From CAVRZR01 sp964354215 (lineage in GTDB: Bacteria > Actinomycetota > Coriobacteriia > Anaerosomatales > CAVRZR01), in contig CAYGYT010000009.1 in the NCBI GenBank assembly GCA_964354215.1, positions 1-58,958 on the forward strand: 58,958 bases of DNA. The letters are read 5' to 3'. The position numbers and the translations under genes were made by a program. Positions 17,108 through 24,742 of this stretch are shown one piece after another. Position 1 is the first letter of the stretch. Every line of letters starts with the position of its first letter. Below the pieces are notes generated by a model. The model saw only the letters and a program-made list of their open reading frames with translations, was not told the DNA's origin and searched no databases.

Positions 17108-17374
17108 ATGACACTGACGTGGCCTGCGGCTCTCTTGATCATGTTCATCATCTTCGTAGTGGTCGTCGCAGCCAGCGAGCCGAAGCGTCGGCGCCACGAG
17201 CTGAAGATGGCCGAAGTCAAGGCGAAAGGCGGCGAGCAGTACAGGGTCCTCGCCGAGAAGTTCGAGCAGCTCGCCGCTGAGACACACGACGTGCAGACCG
17301 CGATGCAGGCCGACCTCGCGGCGGTTCGCATCTCGGTCGAGTCGATCGAGCAGATGATGCGCGACGTCGGCTAG
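17108..17374 (+). CDS. Small single-span membrane protein, paralog of the preceding gene
   Basis: This 88-residue protein has one membrane segment (about 6-22), a basic stop-transfer stretch EPKRRRH, and a helical cytoplasmic part (about 30-85). Shared features with the preceding protein are YRVLAEKFEQLAAET versus YQTLADDYAKLARET and the identical C-terminal motif. It may form hetero-oligomers with its paralog through the coiled coil; that is inference. Spacing is 28 bp on both sides, with GGAGTTCGAG before the ATG. Confidence 0.75.
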   Translation: MTLTWPAALLIMFIIFVVVVAASEPKRRRHELKMAEVKAKGGEQYRVLAEKFEQLAAETHDVQTAMQADLAAVRISVESIEQMMRDVG

Positions 17375-17402
17375 GACGTCGCTGCTTGAGGGGGCCTGGA
17401 TC

Positions 17403-18116
17403 ATGGACACATCATCAGACCGCACCGTCAGGTACCTGGGCGCCGCGTTCCTCGGGGTGTTCGCGACGAGTCTTTCGGCGGGCCTCATGGCCGACCCGTC
17501 GCTGAAGGGCAGCATACCGAGGGTGCTCGACAAGGTCGCGGATAACATCACTGTCGTGCGGGCGAGCAACCTGCTCCAGCTCGTCACCGCCATCGGCATC
17601 ATCGTGCTCGCTGCCCTGCTCTACGCGGTGCTTCGCGATGCGAACCGGCCGCTCGCGCTGATCGGCTTTGGTTGGTGGATCGCGGAGGGGGTCTTCCTCG
17701 CGGCGACGGCTCTCGGCACGTACGGGATCATGGTCGCGAGCGACGCCGCCAGAACGGGTGGGACGCCTGTGGCGACGGCCGAGCTTGCCGGCCGGTTCTT
17801 CCTCGGCCTGCGAGAGAACGCGTTTACGATCCATATGCTCTTCTTCTGCCTTGGGGGATTCATCTGGTGCTACCTGCTGATGGAGTCGGGAATCGTGCCG
17901 AGGTGGATGGGCATCTGGGGCATGGTCGGCGTCGTGCTGCTCCTTGTGAACATGTTGCTCGTCGCGTGGGAACCCGGATTCGATGTCGGCGCGCTCGGCA
18001 TCCTGGCCATGGTCGTGTACGTGCCATTCGAGCCGGTGCTCGGAGGGTGGCTGCTCGTGCGCGGCGCGCCCGCCGAGCGAGTGGCTGCATCTCAGCTGAG
18101 GGGGAGTCTGACATGA
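17403..18116 (+). CDS. DUF4386 family membrane protein
   Basis: This 237-residue protein has about six membrane segments. DUF4386 features include a long extracellular loop after span 1 and the motif GIVPRWMGIWGMVG before span 5. The family has no known biochemical role. It is the fourth gene of the ArsR-led operon and overlaps the next DUF4386 gene by ATGA. Confidence 0.8.
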   Translation: MDTSSDRTVRYLGAAFLGVFATSLSAGLMADPSLKGSIPRVLDKVADNITVVRASNLLQLVTAIGIIVLAALLYAVLRDANRPLALIGFGWWIAEGVFLAATALGTYGIMVASDAARTGGTPVATAELAGRFFLGLRENAFTIHMLFFCLGGFIWCYLLMESGIVPRWMGIWGMVGVVLLLVNMLLVAWEPGFDVGALGILAMVVYVPFEPVLGGWLLVRGAPAERVAASQLRGSLT

Positions 18117-18799
18117 GCTCGGACAGGAAAGTCGCGATCTGGGTCGGCGTGCTCTTCATCATCGGGACGGTCGCCGGAGGGCTCAGCCTCGGAGTCACGG
18201 ACCCGCTCCTAGGCAAACCGGACTACCTGGCGCAAGTCGACGCGCACTCCGATCAGATGGTCCTCGGGGTACTCCTCGTGCTGACCATGGGGTTCGCGCT
18301 CGCACTGGTGCCGGCGGTGTTCTACCCCGTGGGCAAGAGGTACAACCTGACGCTCGCCATGGGCTACGTCATCTTCCGGGGGGCGCTCGAGACGTTCACG
18401 TACATCATCGGCGGACTCGGCTGGCTCATGCTGATCGCACTGAGCTCGGAGCCCGCAAAGGCGGTGGGGCCGTTTGCCGGCTACCTGAAGACTGCCGAGG
18501 GCGTACTGTGGGACGAGATGATCGCGCTCCCCTTCATTCTCGGCGCCCTGATGTTCTACTACCTGCTCTATCAGTCCAGACTCGTTCCCAGGTGGCTCTC
18601 CATCTGGGGACTTGTCGGAGCGGTGCTCTACATCATGGCGCCCGTGACGCATATGCTCGGCTACCAGTTCGGCTTCCTGATGGCTCCGCTGGCCGTGCAG
18701 GAGATGGTCATGGCTGTCTGGCTGATCGCGCGGGGATTCAGCACGCCTGTGATTGCTGGGGCGGTCAGGGCGCCGTCCGAGAAGGCGATGGCGTCATGA
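18113..18799 (+). CDS. DUF4386 family membrane protein, second copy
   Basis: This 228-residue paralog of the preceding gene has about six membrane segments and the motif RLVPRWLSIWGLVG. ATG 18113 follows GAGGGGGAGTCTGAC and lies in an ATGA overlap with the preceding stop; the long in-frame extension upstream lies inside the previous gene and is not coding. It ends in an ATGA overlap with the next gene. Confidence 0.8.
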   Translation: MSSDRKVAIWVGVLFIIGTVAGGLSLGVTDPLLGKPDYLAQVDAHSDQMVLGVLLVLTMGFALALVPAVFYPVGKRYNLTLAMGYVIFRGALETFTYIIGGLGWLMLIALSSEPAKAVGPFAGYLKTAEGVLWDEMIALPFILGALMFYYLLYQSRLVPRWLSIWGLVGAVLYIMAPVTHMLGYQFGFLMAPLAVQEMVMAVWLIARGFSTPVIAGAVRAPSEKAMAS

Positions 18800-19170
18800 G
18801 GAGCGATGCCCTGAGGAGCGTCGGGCTGGCGGTAGCCGCAGTGATCGTGCTCGGCACGGGTATCGTGCTCACGCGCGCGGGAAGGCCCTACGGGCCTCTG
18901 CTGTTGAACGTCCACAAGCTCGTCGACCTGGGCGCGGTCGTCTTCATCGGCATCATCGCGTACCAGACGAACCGCACTACCCCGCTGCCGTCGTCGACGT
19001 GGTTGATACTCGCCGTCGCCGCTGCGCTCGTCGTGCTGACCTTCGCCACGGGCGGTGTGGTGAGCGGCATGCGCGAGGCACCTGCGTGGGCGCTATGGGT
19101 GCACCGGATCGGGTCATGGGTGGCAGCTGCGCTCGCGGCGGCCAGTGTCTACTTGCTCGCGACGGCGTAG
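18796..19170 (+). CDS. Four-span membrane protein at the end of the ArsR operon
   Basis: This 124-residue protein has about four hydrophobic segments, with a conserved-looking NVHKLVDLGAVVFI and a WVHRIGSWV near the end. It may be related to small cytochrome-b561-like or DUF-type proteins, given the paired His residues (HK at about 40, HR at about 101), but I cannot name the family. It closes the operon by ATGA overlap. Confidence 0.7.
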   Translation: MRSDALRSVGLAVAAVIVLGTGIVLTRAGRPYGPLLLNVHKLVDLGAVVFIGIIAYQTNRTTPLPSSTWLILAVAAALVVLTFATGGVVSGMREAPAWALWVHRIGSWVAAALAAASVYLLATA

Positions 19171-19184
19171 GTTGCCTACGGGCT

Positions 19185-19598
19185 CTAGCCGGCGACCTTC
19201 GGCCAGCCGACGCCGAGCATGAGCACGAGGATCGCCGCATTGATGATGAGGGCGACCACTCCTTGGTCCGAGAGCCGCTCGAAGTGCCCGTTCCACATGA
19301 GCACGATGACGACGCTCGACACGACTGTCGCGCCGACGCAGAGCGGTAGCCACCACGACTGGCCGAAGAGGAGCCCCACCCCACAGCCGACGAAGGCGAG
19401 GGCAACGAGCACGAAGGCGACGGCCGCTACCCACCGCGCTGCCGAGTCGCCGAGCAGTCTCGAGACAGCCCAAGACCCGTCGGGCCACGTGAGACCCGGC
19501 GTGAGTTCGAGCACTCGTCGCGCCTGCGCGACGTAGAGAAGGTGCACGAGTCCGTGCGCGACGAGGAAGACGCCGAAGAGCACGCTGAGCATGCGCAT
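19185..19598 (-). CDS. Four-span membrane protein, unknown function
   Basis: This 137-residue protein has four predicted membrane segments, with FLVAHGLVHLLYVAQ in the first and GHFERLSDQG between the third and fourth. Similar small proteins are annotated only as hypothetical. I chose ATG 19598 behind CAGGTGAATGAT; a GTG three codons upstream is possible. It is convergent with the ArsR operon and follows the flavodoxin gene on the same strand, 57 bp downstream. Confidence 0.65.
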   Translation of the reverse strand: MRMLSVLFGVFLVAHGLVHLLYVAQARRVLELTPGLTWPDGSWAVSRLLGDSAARWVAAVAFVLVALAFVGCGVGLLFGQSWWLPLCVGATVVSSVVIVLMWNGHFERLSDQGVVALIINAAILVLMLGVGWPKVAG

Positions 19599-19655
19599 AT
19601 CATTCACCTGCCAGTCGCCGCTGCGCCCCGTCCGCCGCGCAGTCGAGTTCGTTCG

Positions 19656-20309
19656 CTACACGGGCACCTGCTCCGCCCACGCCCTGATCGCGTTCCAGTC
19701 GCGGCCATCGCCTTGGACATCACCGCCGAAGGCCCGGAACATCGCGCGCGTGAACCAGTTGGAGTTGTCGCCGGTCAGCCCGATGCCGGCGAAGTAACCC
19801 TCGGCGACGGGTGTGACGACCTCGCGCTCCTTCTCGAGGTACTTGTGCTTGCGCGCGACCTTCTTCGGCTCGGGGCCGGTGTTCATCGCGTGGACGCAGA
19901 AGAGCGAGACGGGCACCCTGCCGAGAGCGTCGCCGTTGGCCGTCACGAAGGCCTCGGCCTCGGGCAGCCAGCGCCCCCCGTTGACCGCGCTGCCCAATAT
20001 GACCACCGCGTAGCCGTCGAGCGAGGGCCGGTCCTTCATCGGCTTCACATCGACGTCGAAGCCATGCTCGCCGAGCGTCTCGCCGATCCTCTCCGCGACG
20101 CCCACGGTCGACCCGGTCCCCGTGGCATATCCGACGAGCACTCGCTTGCTCACCGCGCTACCTCCTCCGTAGCTCATTGACGGCGTGGGCACCGGCGTGC
20201 TGTCCGGCTCCGCGCTTGCAGCGCAACCTGTCAGACCGCCGACCGCGGCCGCCGCTCCGAGCACCGTTGACGCAGTGATGAACTCCCTGCGAGACATCTC
20301 CGTTGGCAT
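19656..20309 (-). CDS. Exported flavodoxin-domain protein (HemG/flavodoxin_5-like)
   Basis: This 217-residue protein starts with a Tat-like signal (MSRREFITASTVLG) that also contains a lipobox-like GLTGC, so it is probably exported and may be lipidated. The rest (about 54-217) is a flavodoxin fold. VLVGYATGTGSTVGVAERI is the FMN phosphate loop and VILGSAVNGGRWLPEA the second loop. Relatives include HemG-type protoporphyrinogen oxidases, which are cytoplasmic; an exported flavodoxin is unusual. It is divergent from a TetR gene with two palindromes between them. A similar protein is encoded at 54073. Confidence 0.8.
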   Translation of the reverse strand: MPTEMSRREFITASTVLGAAAAVGGLTGCAASAEPDSTPVPTPSMSYGGGSAVSKRVLVGYATGTGSTVGVAERIGETLGEHGFDVDVKPMKDRPSLDGYAVVILGSAVNGGRWLPEAEAFVTANGDALGRVPVSLFCVHAMNTGPEPKKVARKHKYLEKEREVVTPVAEGYFAGIGLTGDNSNWFTRAMFRAFGGDVQGDGRDWNAIRAWAEQVPV

Positions 20310-20358
20310 GAGCGATGCCCTCCGCTACCACCTTGCCCTGGCGGGCAAACGTGCTAGT

Positions 20359-20371
20359 CTAACAACGTTAG
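20359..20371. promoter_or_regulatory. TetR-type operator 1
   Basis: CTAAC-AAC-GTTAG is a perfect 5-3-5 palindrome in the divergent region. It is one of two identical half-site pairs spaced 35 bp centre to centre. Confidence 0.7.
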
Positions 20372-20393
20372 GTTACCCCGTGCAGTGTCTCAC

Positions 20394-20406
20394 CTAACGC
20401 TGTTAG
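20394..20406. promoter_or_regulatory. TetR-type operator 2
   Basis: CTAAC-GCT-GTTAG repeats the arms of operator 1. Two sites between the flavodoxin and TetR genes suggest repression of both promoters. Confidence 0.7.
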
Positions 20407-20470
20407 GGTCAAGCCCCTAGGTTCGGTGTATGCCCGCTGGAACAGCGACGCCGAGACGGAGGCATTGGAC

Positions 20471-21046
20471 ATGGTGACTGTTAGGAAGCGGACTTGCCCG
20501 CTCACGACCAATGAGATCTACGCGACCGCGCTCAGGATCGTCGACGCCGACGGTCTCGACGCGCTCACGATGCGCCGGCTCGGGAGAGAGGTCGGTGTCG
20601 AGGCCGCGTCCCTCTACCACCACATCCCGAACAAAGACGCGCTCATCGGTGGGATGCTCGTGAAGCTGCGCTCGGAGGTCCAGCTCCCCGAGCCGTTGCC
20701 CGAGGACTGGATCGACCTCTTCGTCACTATCTTCGCTGAGTACCGCCGCGTCCTTTCTGCACACCCGAACCTGGTCATCTACGCCGGGAAGCGTGTCGAG
20801 TCCGACCCGTCCCCTGACGGGCTGCAGTACCTGGTTCAGCTAGGCTTGAGCGAAGACGATGCGGTCGGCTTGTGGCAGTCGATGATCGCGTTCGTGACCG
20901 GCTTCTCGCTCTTCAGCTCCCGCGCTGCCGAGACGGACACGAGCAATCAGCCGCCAGGGCTTGCCAAGCGTCTCGCCGAGTGGCGCGATGAGACCGCGGA
21001 CAAGACGGTCCGTGCAATGCTCGAGGGCTACGCTGCGAGCCGGTAG
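20471..21046 (+). CDS. TetR-family regulator
   Basis: This 191-residue repressor has an N-terminal HTH: IYATALRIVDADGLDALTMRRLGREVGVEAASLYHHIPNKDALI is the region, with TMRRLGREVGV-AASLYHH as the recognition part. The C-terminal domain resembles TetR_C_1 (about 75-190). ATG 20471 lies 8 bases after CGGAGG; an upstream ATG at 20426 is possible. It likely binds the CTAAC/GTTAG palindromes and represses the divergent exported flavodoxin gene. Confidence 0.85.
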   Translation: MVTVRKRTCPLTTNEIYATALRIVDADGLDALTMRRLGREVGVEAASLYHHIPNKDALIGGMLVKLRSEVQLPEPLPEDWIDLFVTIFAEYRRVLSAHPNLVIYAGKRVESDPSPDGLQYLVQLGLSEDDAVGLWQSMIAFVTGFSLFSSRAAETDTSNQPPGLAKRLAEWRDETADKTVRAMLEGYAASR

Positions 21047-21100
21047 CTCGGTCCCGCGAGGCTGCCGATCGGACATGCCAGAACGGTTCGATCTGATGGT

Positions 21101-21295
21101 GTGAACAGCAACCAGGCGCGCGGGCATCTCCGGCACTTCGGCGCGTTGCGGGCTAACCGCTGGGTACAAGCGATCCTGCTCGGAGCGGCTCTCGTCTGGC
21201 TCGGCCTGAGGCGCACCGCAGTCGTCGCCGTGCTCCTCGCCTGCGGGTTCGCCGGAGTGCTCGCCGCCCTCGCCGGGTTGCCTCTACCCCGCTAG
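21101..21295 (+). CDS. Possible small membrane protein
   Basis: This 64-residue reading frame from a GTG has two hydrophobic segments (about 22-35 and 39-60) and high G/C at third positions, which supports coding. There is no clear ribosome binding site. A 10-bp hairpin follows six bases after the stop. No family is recognised. Confidence 0.4.
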   Translation: MNSNQARGHLRHFGALRANRWVQAILLGAALVWLGLRRTAVVAVLLACGFAGVLAALAGLPLPR

Positions 21296-21300
21296 CCCGG

Positions 21301-21324
21301 GCCGCAGGCCTCGCGGCCTGCGGC
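21301..21324 (+). terminator. Hairpin at the start of repeat copy B
   Basis: A perfect 10-bp inverted repeat (21301-21310 with 21315-21324) has loop TCGC and no U tract. It could terminate the small membrane-protein transcript, or be the outer part of the repeat. Confidence 0.45.
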
Positions 21325-21720
21325 GATACGCAAGAAGTTTACATGCGGTTCCTCGTCGGCGTCTTGACTGCGGACCACACCGGAACGTACGTTCTCCGCG
21401 AGTGATCCGCCGCACCTGACTGCACGCTGAGAACGAGCCGAGCGACCTTGGAATGGAAGGACGGGCAGCCGCCTTCGCATCCCCCGGCCCTCAACGCGAG
21501 ATCGGTGAGCTCGTCGCCGTGCCCTTCCGGGCCCTGCTCACCCCGCACCGCAGCGACGCCGCGGCCGTGGTCCTCACTCCCTTCTGGAGCCGCCCGGGCG
21601 CCGACAGCGTCGGCCTGCTCGCCGGCAAGCTCGGTGCGCACCGTGCCCATCACCGCTTCGGCGACTTCGGCCACCTTCCGCACATCCAGCTCAACGTCTG
21701 GCGTGTCGGCGTGAAGGGCT
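21303..21720 (+). repeat. Diverged repeat, copy B (longer copy)
   Basis: This 0.4-kb segment aligns with minus-strand 14305-14098. It contains a hairpin at its left end, a GCGGCGATAC word, ACGTACGTTCTCCGCGAG, a TGA followed by CCGCCGCACCTGAC, and CGCTTCGGCGACTTCGGCC near its right end. Copy A lacks about 190 bp of its middle. No transposase or target-site duplication is seen. It may be a non-autonomous element, a structured RNA, or a decayed gene family. Confidence 0.55.
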
Positions 21721-21863
21721 CCGGGCGCAACGTGCGCGTGCCGCTCGTCAGGCTCAGCAGCGTGCCGCGACTCATGGGATGGGCGCTCGGGTCTGCGCCA
21801 CGCCGCCGAGAGGGCTCATCCGCTCGAACGACCGCGAAGCCGTCCGTATCGGAGGTGCAGTGA
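21453..21863 (+). CDS. Doubtful reading frame within repeat copy B
   Basis: This frame of 136 codons has almost exclusively G or C at third positions up to about 21775, as expected of coding DNA. Short plausible stretches include HRFGDFGHLPHIQLNVWRVG. No family is recognised, the start has no clear ribosome binding site, and the homologous part of copy A is frameshifted. It could be the degraded coding part of the repeat. Confidence 0.25.
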   Translation: MEGRAAAFASPGPQREIGELVAVPFRALLTPHRSDAAAVVLTPFWSRPGADSVGLLAGKLGAHRAHHRFGDFGHLPHIQLNVWRVGVKGSGRNVRVPLVRLSSVPRLMGWALGSAPRRREGSSARTTAKPSVSEVQ

Positions 21864-22015
21864 CCAGCTACTTCGTCCCCAAGCCACGCGCACGTTCCCG
21901 TCTCAGGAAGAAGCACCGCGCACCGCCCTGCGCCCGCGTCTCGTGGGTGCTCGCCCACCAGGAAGCCGGCTCGTTTGCGGCTGAGCACGGCGAGGCCGAA
22001 AGGAAGCGCGACTAG
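21860..22015 (+). CDS. Possible small basic protein
   Basis: A GTG-started frame of 51 codons follows TCGGAGGTGCA, a good ribosome binding site, and overlaps the preceding doubtful frame by GTGA. The product is very basic at its N-terminus (KPRARSRLRKKHR). No family is recognised. Its support is the RBS and context only. Confidence 0.3.
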   Translation: MTSYFVPKPRARSRLRKKHRAPPCARVSWVLAHQEAGSFAAEHGEAERKRD

Positions 22016-22033
22016 CCGTCCACTCATCGTCGC

Positions 22034-22654
22034 CTACCTGATGAAGAGCCCGATTGGCAGCGCGTAGACCGCAACGAGCAGCAGCGTCACCAGGCCGGCG
22101 GCCCACCAGCGACGGTGGCCACTCGCACGCACAGCGACGAACACGAGCGCCACGAGCCAGACCACGCCGACGAGCTGGTAGGTCGTCGCGAACCAGGAGC
22201 CCGGCCCCATCAGCCAGTTCCAGATAGCCGAGGGCTCGATCAAGCCGAGCAGCACGAGCACCGCGACCACGACCTCGACGAGCATCGTGGTGCAGCCGAA
22301 GGGCACGGCCGTCGCGAGCGCAAGCCGTCCGAACGACAGCCCGAACCCGAGCCGCGTCCCTGTCGCACGAGCGGCAAGCACCAGCAGCCCGGCGATGAGC
22401 GCCGTGCTCGCGAAGAAGAGCGGCGCCTGATACCAGACCTGCACGGGGTACTGCCGCTCGGCCGGTAGCGCGAGCGCCGAGGCCGAGGCAGGCGGGTAGT
22501 CCTTGGCGATGAACGCGATCAAGATGAACGTGTAGACCGCAGACACGCCGAGGAGCGCCACCATGCCGGGGAGCGCCGGGCGCTGCTGACGCTCAAGCTC
22601 GGCGAGGGCCTTCTTCGGCCGAACGATCGTCCCGAGAATCGTACGCCAGACCAT
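22034..22654 (-). CDS. Yip1-domain membrane protein
   Basis: This 206-residue protein starts with the Yip1-type amphipathic lead VRPKKALAELERQQRPA and has five predicted membrane segments spread to the C-terminus. Bacterial Yip1 proteins have no defined function. I chose ATG 22654 behind AGGTGGGCAGC; GTG 22663 abuts the preceding stop. It follows another membrane protein gene closely, so they form an operon with the upstream methyltransferase. Confidence 0.75.
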   Translation of the reverse strand: MVWRTILGTIVRPKKALAELERQQRPALPGMVALLGVSAVYTFILIAFIAKDYPPASASALALPAERQYPVQVWYQAPLFFASTALIAGLLVLAARATGTRLGFGLSFGRLALATAVPFGCTTMLVEVVVAVLVLLGLIEPSAIWNWLMGPGSWFATTYQLVGVVWLVALVFVAVRASGHRRWWAAGLVTLLLVAVYALPIGLFIR

Positions 22655-22663
22655 GCTGCCCAC

Positions 22664-23065
22664 CTAGGCCGACGCCGTCTTCGGTCGTCCGGACCTCTCG
22701 ACAAGCAGCCCGGTCACATACGTGGACGCGAAGATGAGAGCGAAGGGGAGCCACGTGCCGATGAAGCTCGCGAACATGTCGTAGCTGCGCAGTGCGAGCG
22801 TCGCAACTACGAAGAAGTCCATGAAGACGACGATGCCGAGGAACACGAACGCGGTCGCGAGGGGGCTCGTATAGCCGAACCGGCGAGAGTACACGTACGA
22901 GAGTAGGGCGAAGATGACTGGCGCGCCGATCGCATGCACGACGAGCGTGGTGCGCATGCCGAGAAGGGCGGACCCAACACCCATGATCGCCGCGCAAAGC
23001 GCCCAGCCGATGAGGCCGAACCCGAGGATGATCGCGTACTGCCTTGCCGAGCGTCTGCTTGTCAT
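22664..23065 (-). CDS. Four-span membrane protein, unknown function
   Basis: This 133-residue protein has four hydrophobic segments, with IGWALCAAIMGVGSALLG in the first and SRRFGYTSPLATAFVF leading into the third. It is hypothetical. ATG 23065 follows GAGGAGGGCTGCT. It is located between a methyltransferase gene (12-bp gap) and the Yip1 gene. Confidence 0.7.
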   Translation of the reverse strand: MTSRRSARQYAIILGFGLIGWALCAAIMGVGSALLGMRTTLVVHAIGAPVIFALLSYVYSRRFGYTSPLATAFVFLGIVVFMDFFVVATLALRSYDMFASFIGTWLPFALIFASTYVTGLLVERSGRPKTASA

Positions 23066-23076
23066 AGCAGCCCTCC

Positions 23077-23664
23077 TCATTCGGTTGTCCCCACGGCGCG
23101 CTCAAGCAGCGCGGCTCGACTGAAGGCGACATCGATCTTCCCCACACGCTCCAGCCCGGCTCGCGACGCCCTGGTCAGGCTCTCATCGAAAGAGGGCCCG
23201 TCAACATGCCCGCTTGGTTCTACCACGAGGAGTCGGCCAGACGGTCTGAGCCGCTCCCCGATCTGCCGGAAGAACGCCGATTGGTCGGGGACCTCGTGCA
23301 CCATCCAGAAGGCGAGCGCGAAGTCGAATACCCCGTCGACATCGAGATTGGAAGCGTTCGCCCGGTGCAGCCGGATCCGAGACTGCAGCCCCGCCTTCTC
23401 CGCGCGGCGCCGCACGCCTTCGAGCATACGAGCTTGCAGATCGACGGCGGTGACGCTGCCCGACTTCCCGGCAAGCCTCGCCATCGGAATGGTGAAGTAG
23501 CCGGTGCCGCATCCGACGTCCAGGCAGCGGTCGCCTTCGCGCACGAAGTCCCTGAGCAGCTTCTCGGGGTTCTGGAAGAGCCGACGGGCCGGGTTGTCGA
23601 ACGTCCAGATCAGCCACCACGGACAGACGTATCCCGGCTCTTGATCGTGGCTTGCTGAGCACAT
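23077..23664 (-). CDS. Class I SAM-dependent methyltransferase
   Basis: This 195-residue enzyme has the SAM-binding motif LDVGCGTGYFTIPMA near residue 50, an acidic second strand (VTAVDLQARML) and WMVHEVPDQ in the following strand. The N-terminus CPWWLIWTFDNPARRLF is characteristic of small UbiE/ArsM-like methyltransferases; the substrate is unknown. ATG 23664 follows CAGGGGACCTG. The frame is open upstream to 23841, overlapping the next gene, but that part is not coding. It is co-oriented with a second methyltransferase. Confidence 0.85.
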   Translation of the reverse strand: MCSASHDQEPGYVCPWWLIWTFDNPARRLFQNPEKLLRDFVREGDRCLDVGCGTGYFTIPMARLAGKSGSVTAVDLQARMLEGVRRRAEKAGLQSRIRLHRANASNLDVDGVFDFALAFWMVHEVPDQSAFFRQIGERLRPSGRLLVVEPSGHVDGPSFDESLTRASRAGLERVGKIDVAFSRAALLERAVGTTE

Positions 23665-23692
23665 CAGGTCCCCTGCAGCTCGTCTTACCGGA

Positions 23693-24298
23693 CTACTGAT
23701 CGGTACTCCCTGTCCTCGATGTCTTGCTGCACCGGACCGCCGAGAAGGCGCCGCCGAGGCAGTCCCACTCAACCTCGACATCGCCACACGTCCCAAGCGC
23801 CTCGCGGGCAATGGGCCGCATGCCGTCGAACATCCACGCAAGGATACGCCCGACGTACAGGCCGGGATGCTTCTCGACGGGTTCGAGGAGTCGGATCTCC
23901 TGGGACGCGACGCGCGTCATCTCCGCAAGCGCGGCGCGCTGCACGTCGGGCGGGAACAGGCCGAGCGCGCCCGTCGACACGACTACTTCGAACTCGCCGT
24001 CGGCGAAGGGCAGCTTGGTCACATCGGCCTGTGTGATGCGTGCGGGGTCGAAACCCGACTTCGCCAGCTCGGCCCTCGCTCGCACGACCATGTTCGCAGA
24101 GAGGTCTATCCCGTAGGCGTCGCATCCGTGCTCAAGCATCTCAACGACGAGGTGTCCGCCGCCGCAGCACACTTCGAGGACGCGCCCCGAGACGTCGGCG
24201 ACGAGCCTCGATCGGTGCCGCCGCCAGAACGTCGCATTGCCCAGCCCCGCGTACCCGCCCGAGAAGCGGTCCCAGTACGAGGCGACGATCCGGTTCAC
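23693..24298 (-). CDS. Class I SAM-dependent methyltransferase, second gene
   Basis: This protein of about 201 residues has the SAM motif VLEVCCGGGHLVVEML, YGIDLSANMV as the acidic strand, ADVTKLPFADGEFEVVVSTGALG and an ALAEMTRVAS segment. The start is uncertain: GTG 24298 (VNRIVASYW) is the best in-frame codon near the domain start but lacks a good ribosome binding site. The frame overlaps the tail of the ppk1 remnant, so the region may have been rearranged and the natural start lost. The substrate is unknown. Confidence 0.7.
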   Translation of the reverse strand: MNRIVASYWDRFSGGYAGLGNATFWRRHRSRLVADVSGRVLEVCCGGGHLVVEMLEHGCDAYGIDLSANMVVRARAELAKSGFDPARITQADVTKLPFADGEFEVVVSTGALGLFPPDVQRAALAEMTRVASQEIRLLEPVEKHPGLYVGRILAWMFDGMRPIAREALGTCGDVEVEWDCLGGAFSAVRCSKTSRTGSTDQ

Positions 24299-24687
24299 GA
24301 GGACATCAGCCGGCCCTGAGTTCTGCCGCCAGCTCCGCGCCCCATGCACGTGCGCGCTCGGCTTCTCCCTCGCGAAGGCGCGGGCCCGCGGCGTCCTCCC
24401 CGTCGTCCTCGACGAAGAAGTCGTGTGGCTACCATCTGGCGCAATCCTGCGATTCGCACCATGTAGAACTCGGCGATGTTGGAACCCGCGATCGACAAGA
24501 ACCTGACGCGCTCCAGAAGCGGGTTGTCCTGGTCCGAAGCCTCCTCGAGAACGCGTTCCTGGAACTTCAGGAGCTCGATCTCGCGATTCAGGTACCGGCT
24601 CGGATCGTCGAGGTCGAGTGCATGCTCGGGCAAGTACATGGCCCGCGCCGCGCTGTCTTGGGCGCAAGCCGTCAGGTCTGTGGTCAT
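24295..24687 (-). pseudogene. ppk1: Truncated polyphosphate kinase 1 (N-terminal domain only)
   Basis: The first 86 residues match the PPK1 N domain: SRYLNREIELLKFQERVLEEA, with key words YLNREI and RVLEEA, then NPLLERVRFLSI and SNIAEFYMVRIAGLRQMVA. PPK1 is normally about 700 residues with catalytic His in C1/C2 domains; here the frame becomes Arg/Gly-rich low complexity and stops at residue 130. Another frame of the same stretch reads acidic (FFVEDDGEDAAGP), suggesting a frameshifted remnant of something else. The ATG is 55 bp downstream of the Ppx/GppA stop. Confidence 0.8.
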
Positions 24688-24742
24688 ACTCGCTTCTGTC
24701 CTTCGATGACCCGGGTGAGCCGTTCTCAGCGCGACGAGTCTC

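Noticed and set aside
24295..24430. A second small enzyme (phosphohistidine-phosphatase-like) in another frame after the ppk1 remnant
   Set aside because: The acidic stretch in that frame is too short and needs a further frameshift to continue; not enough to call.
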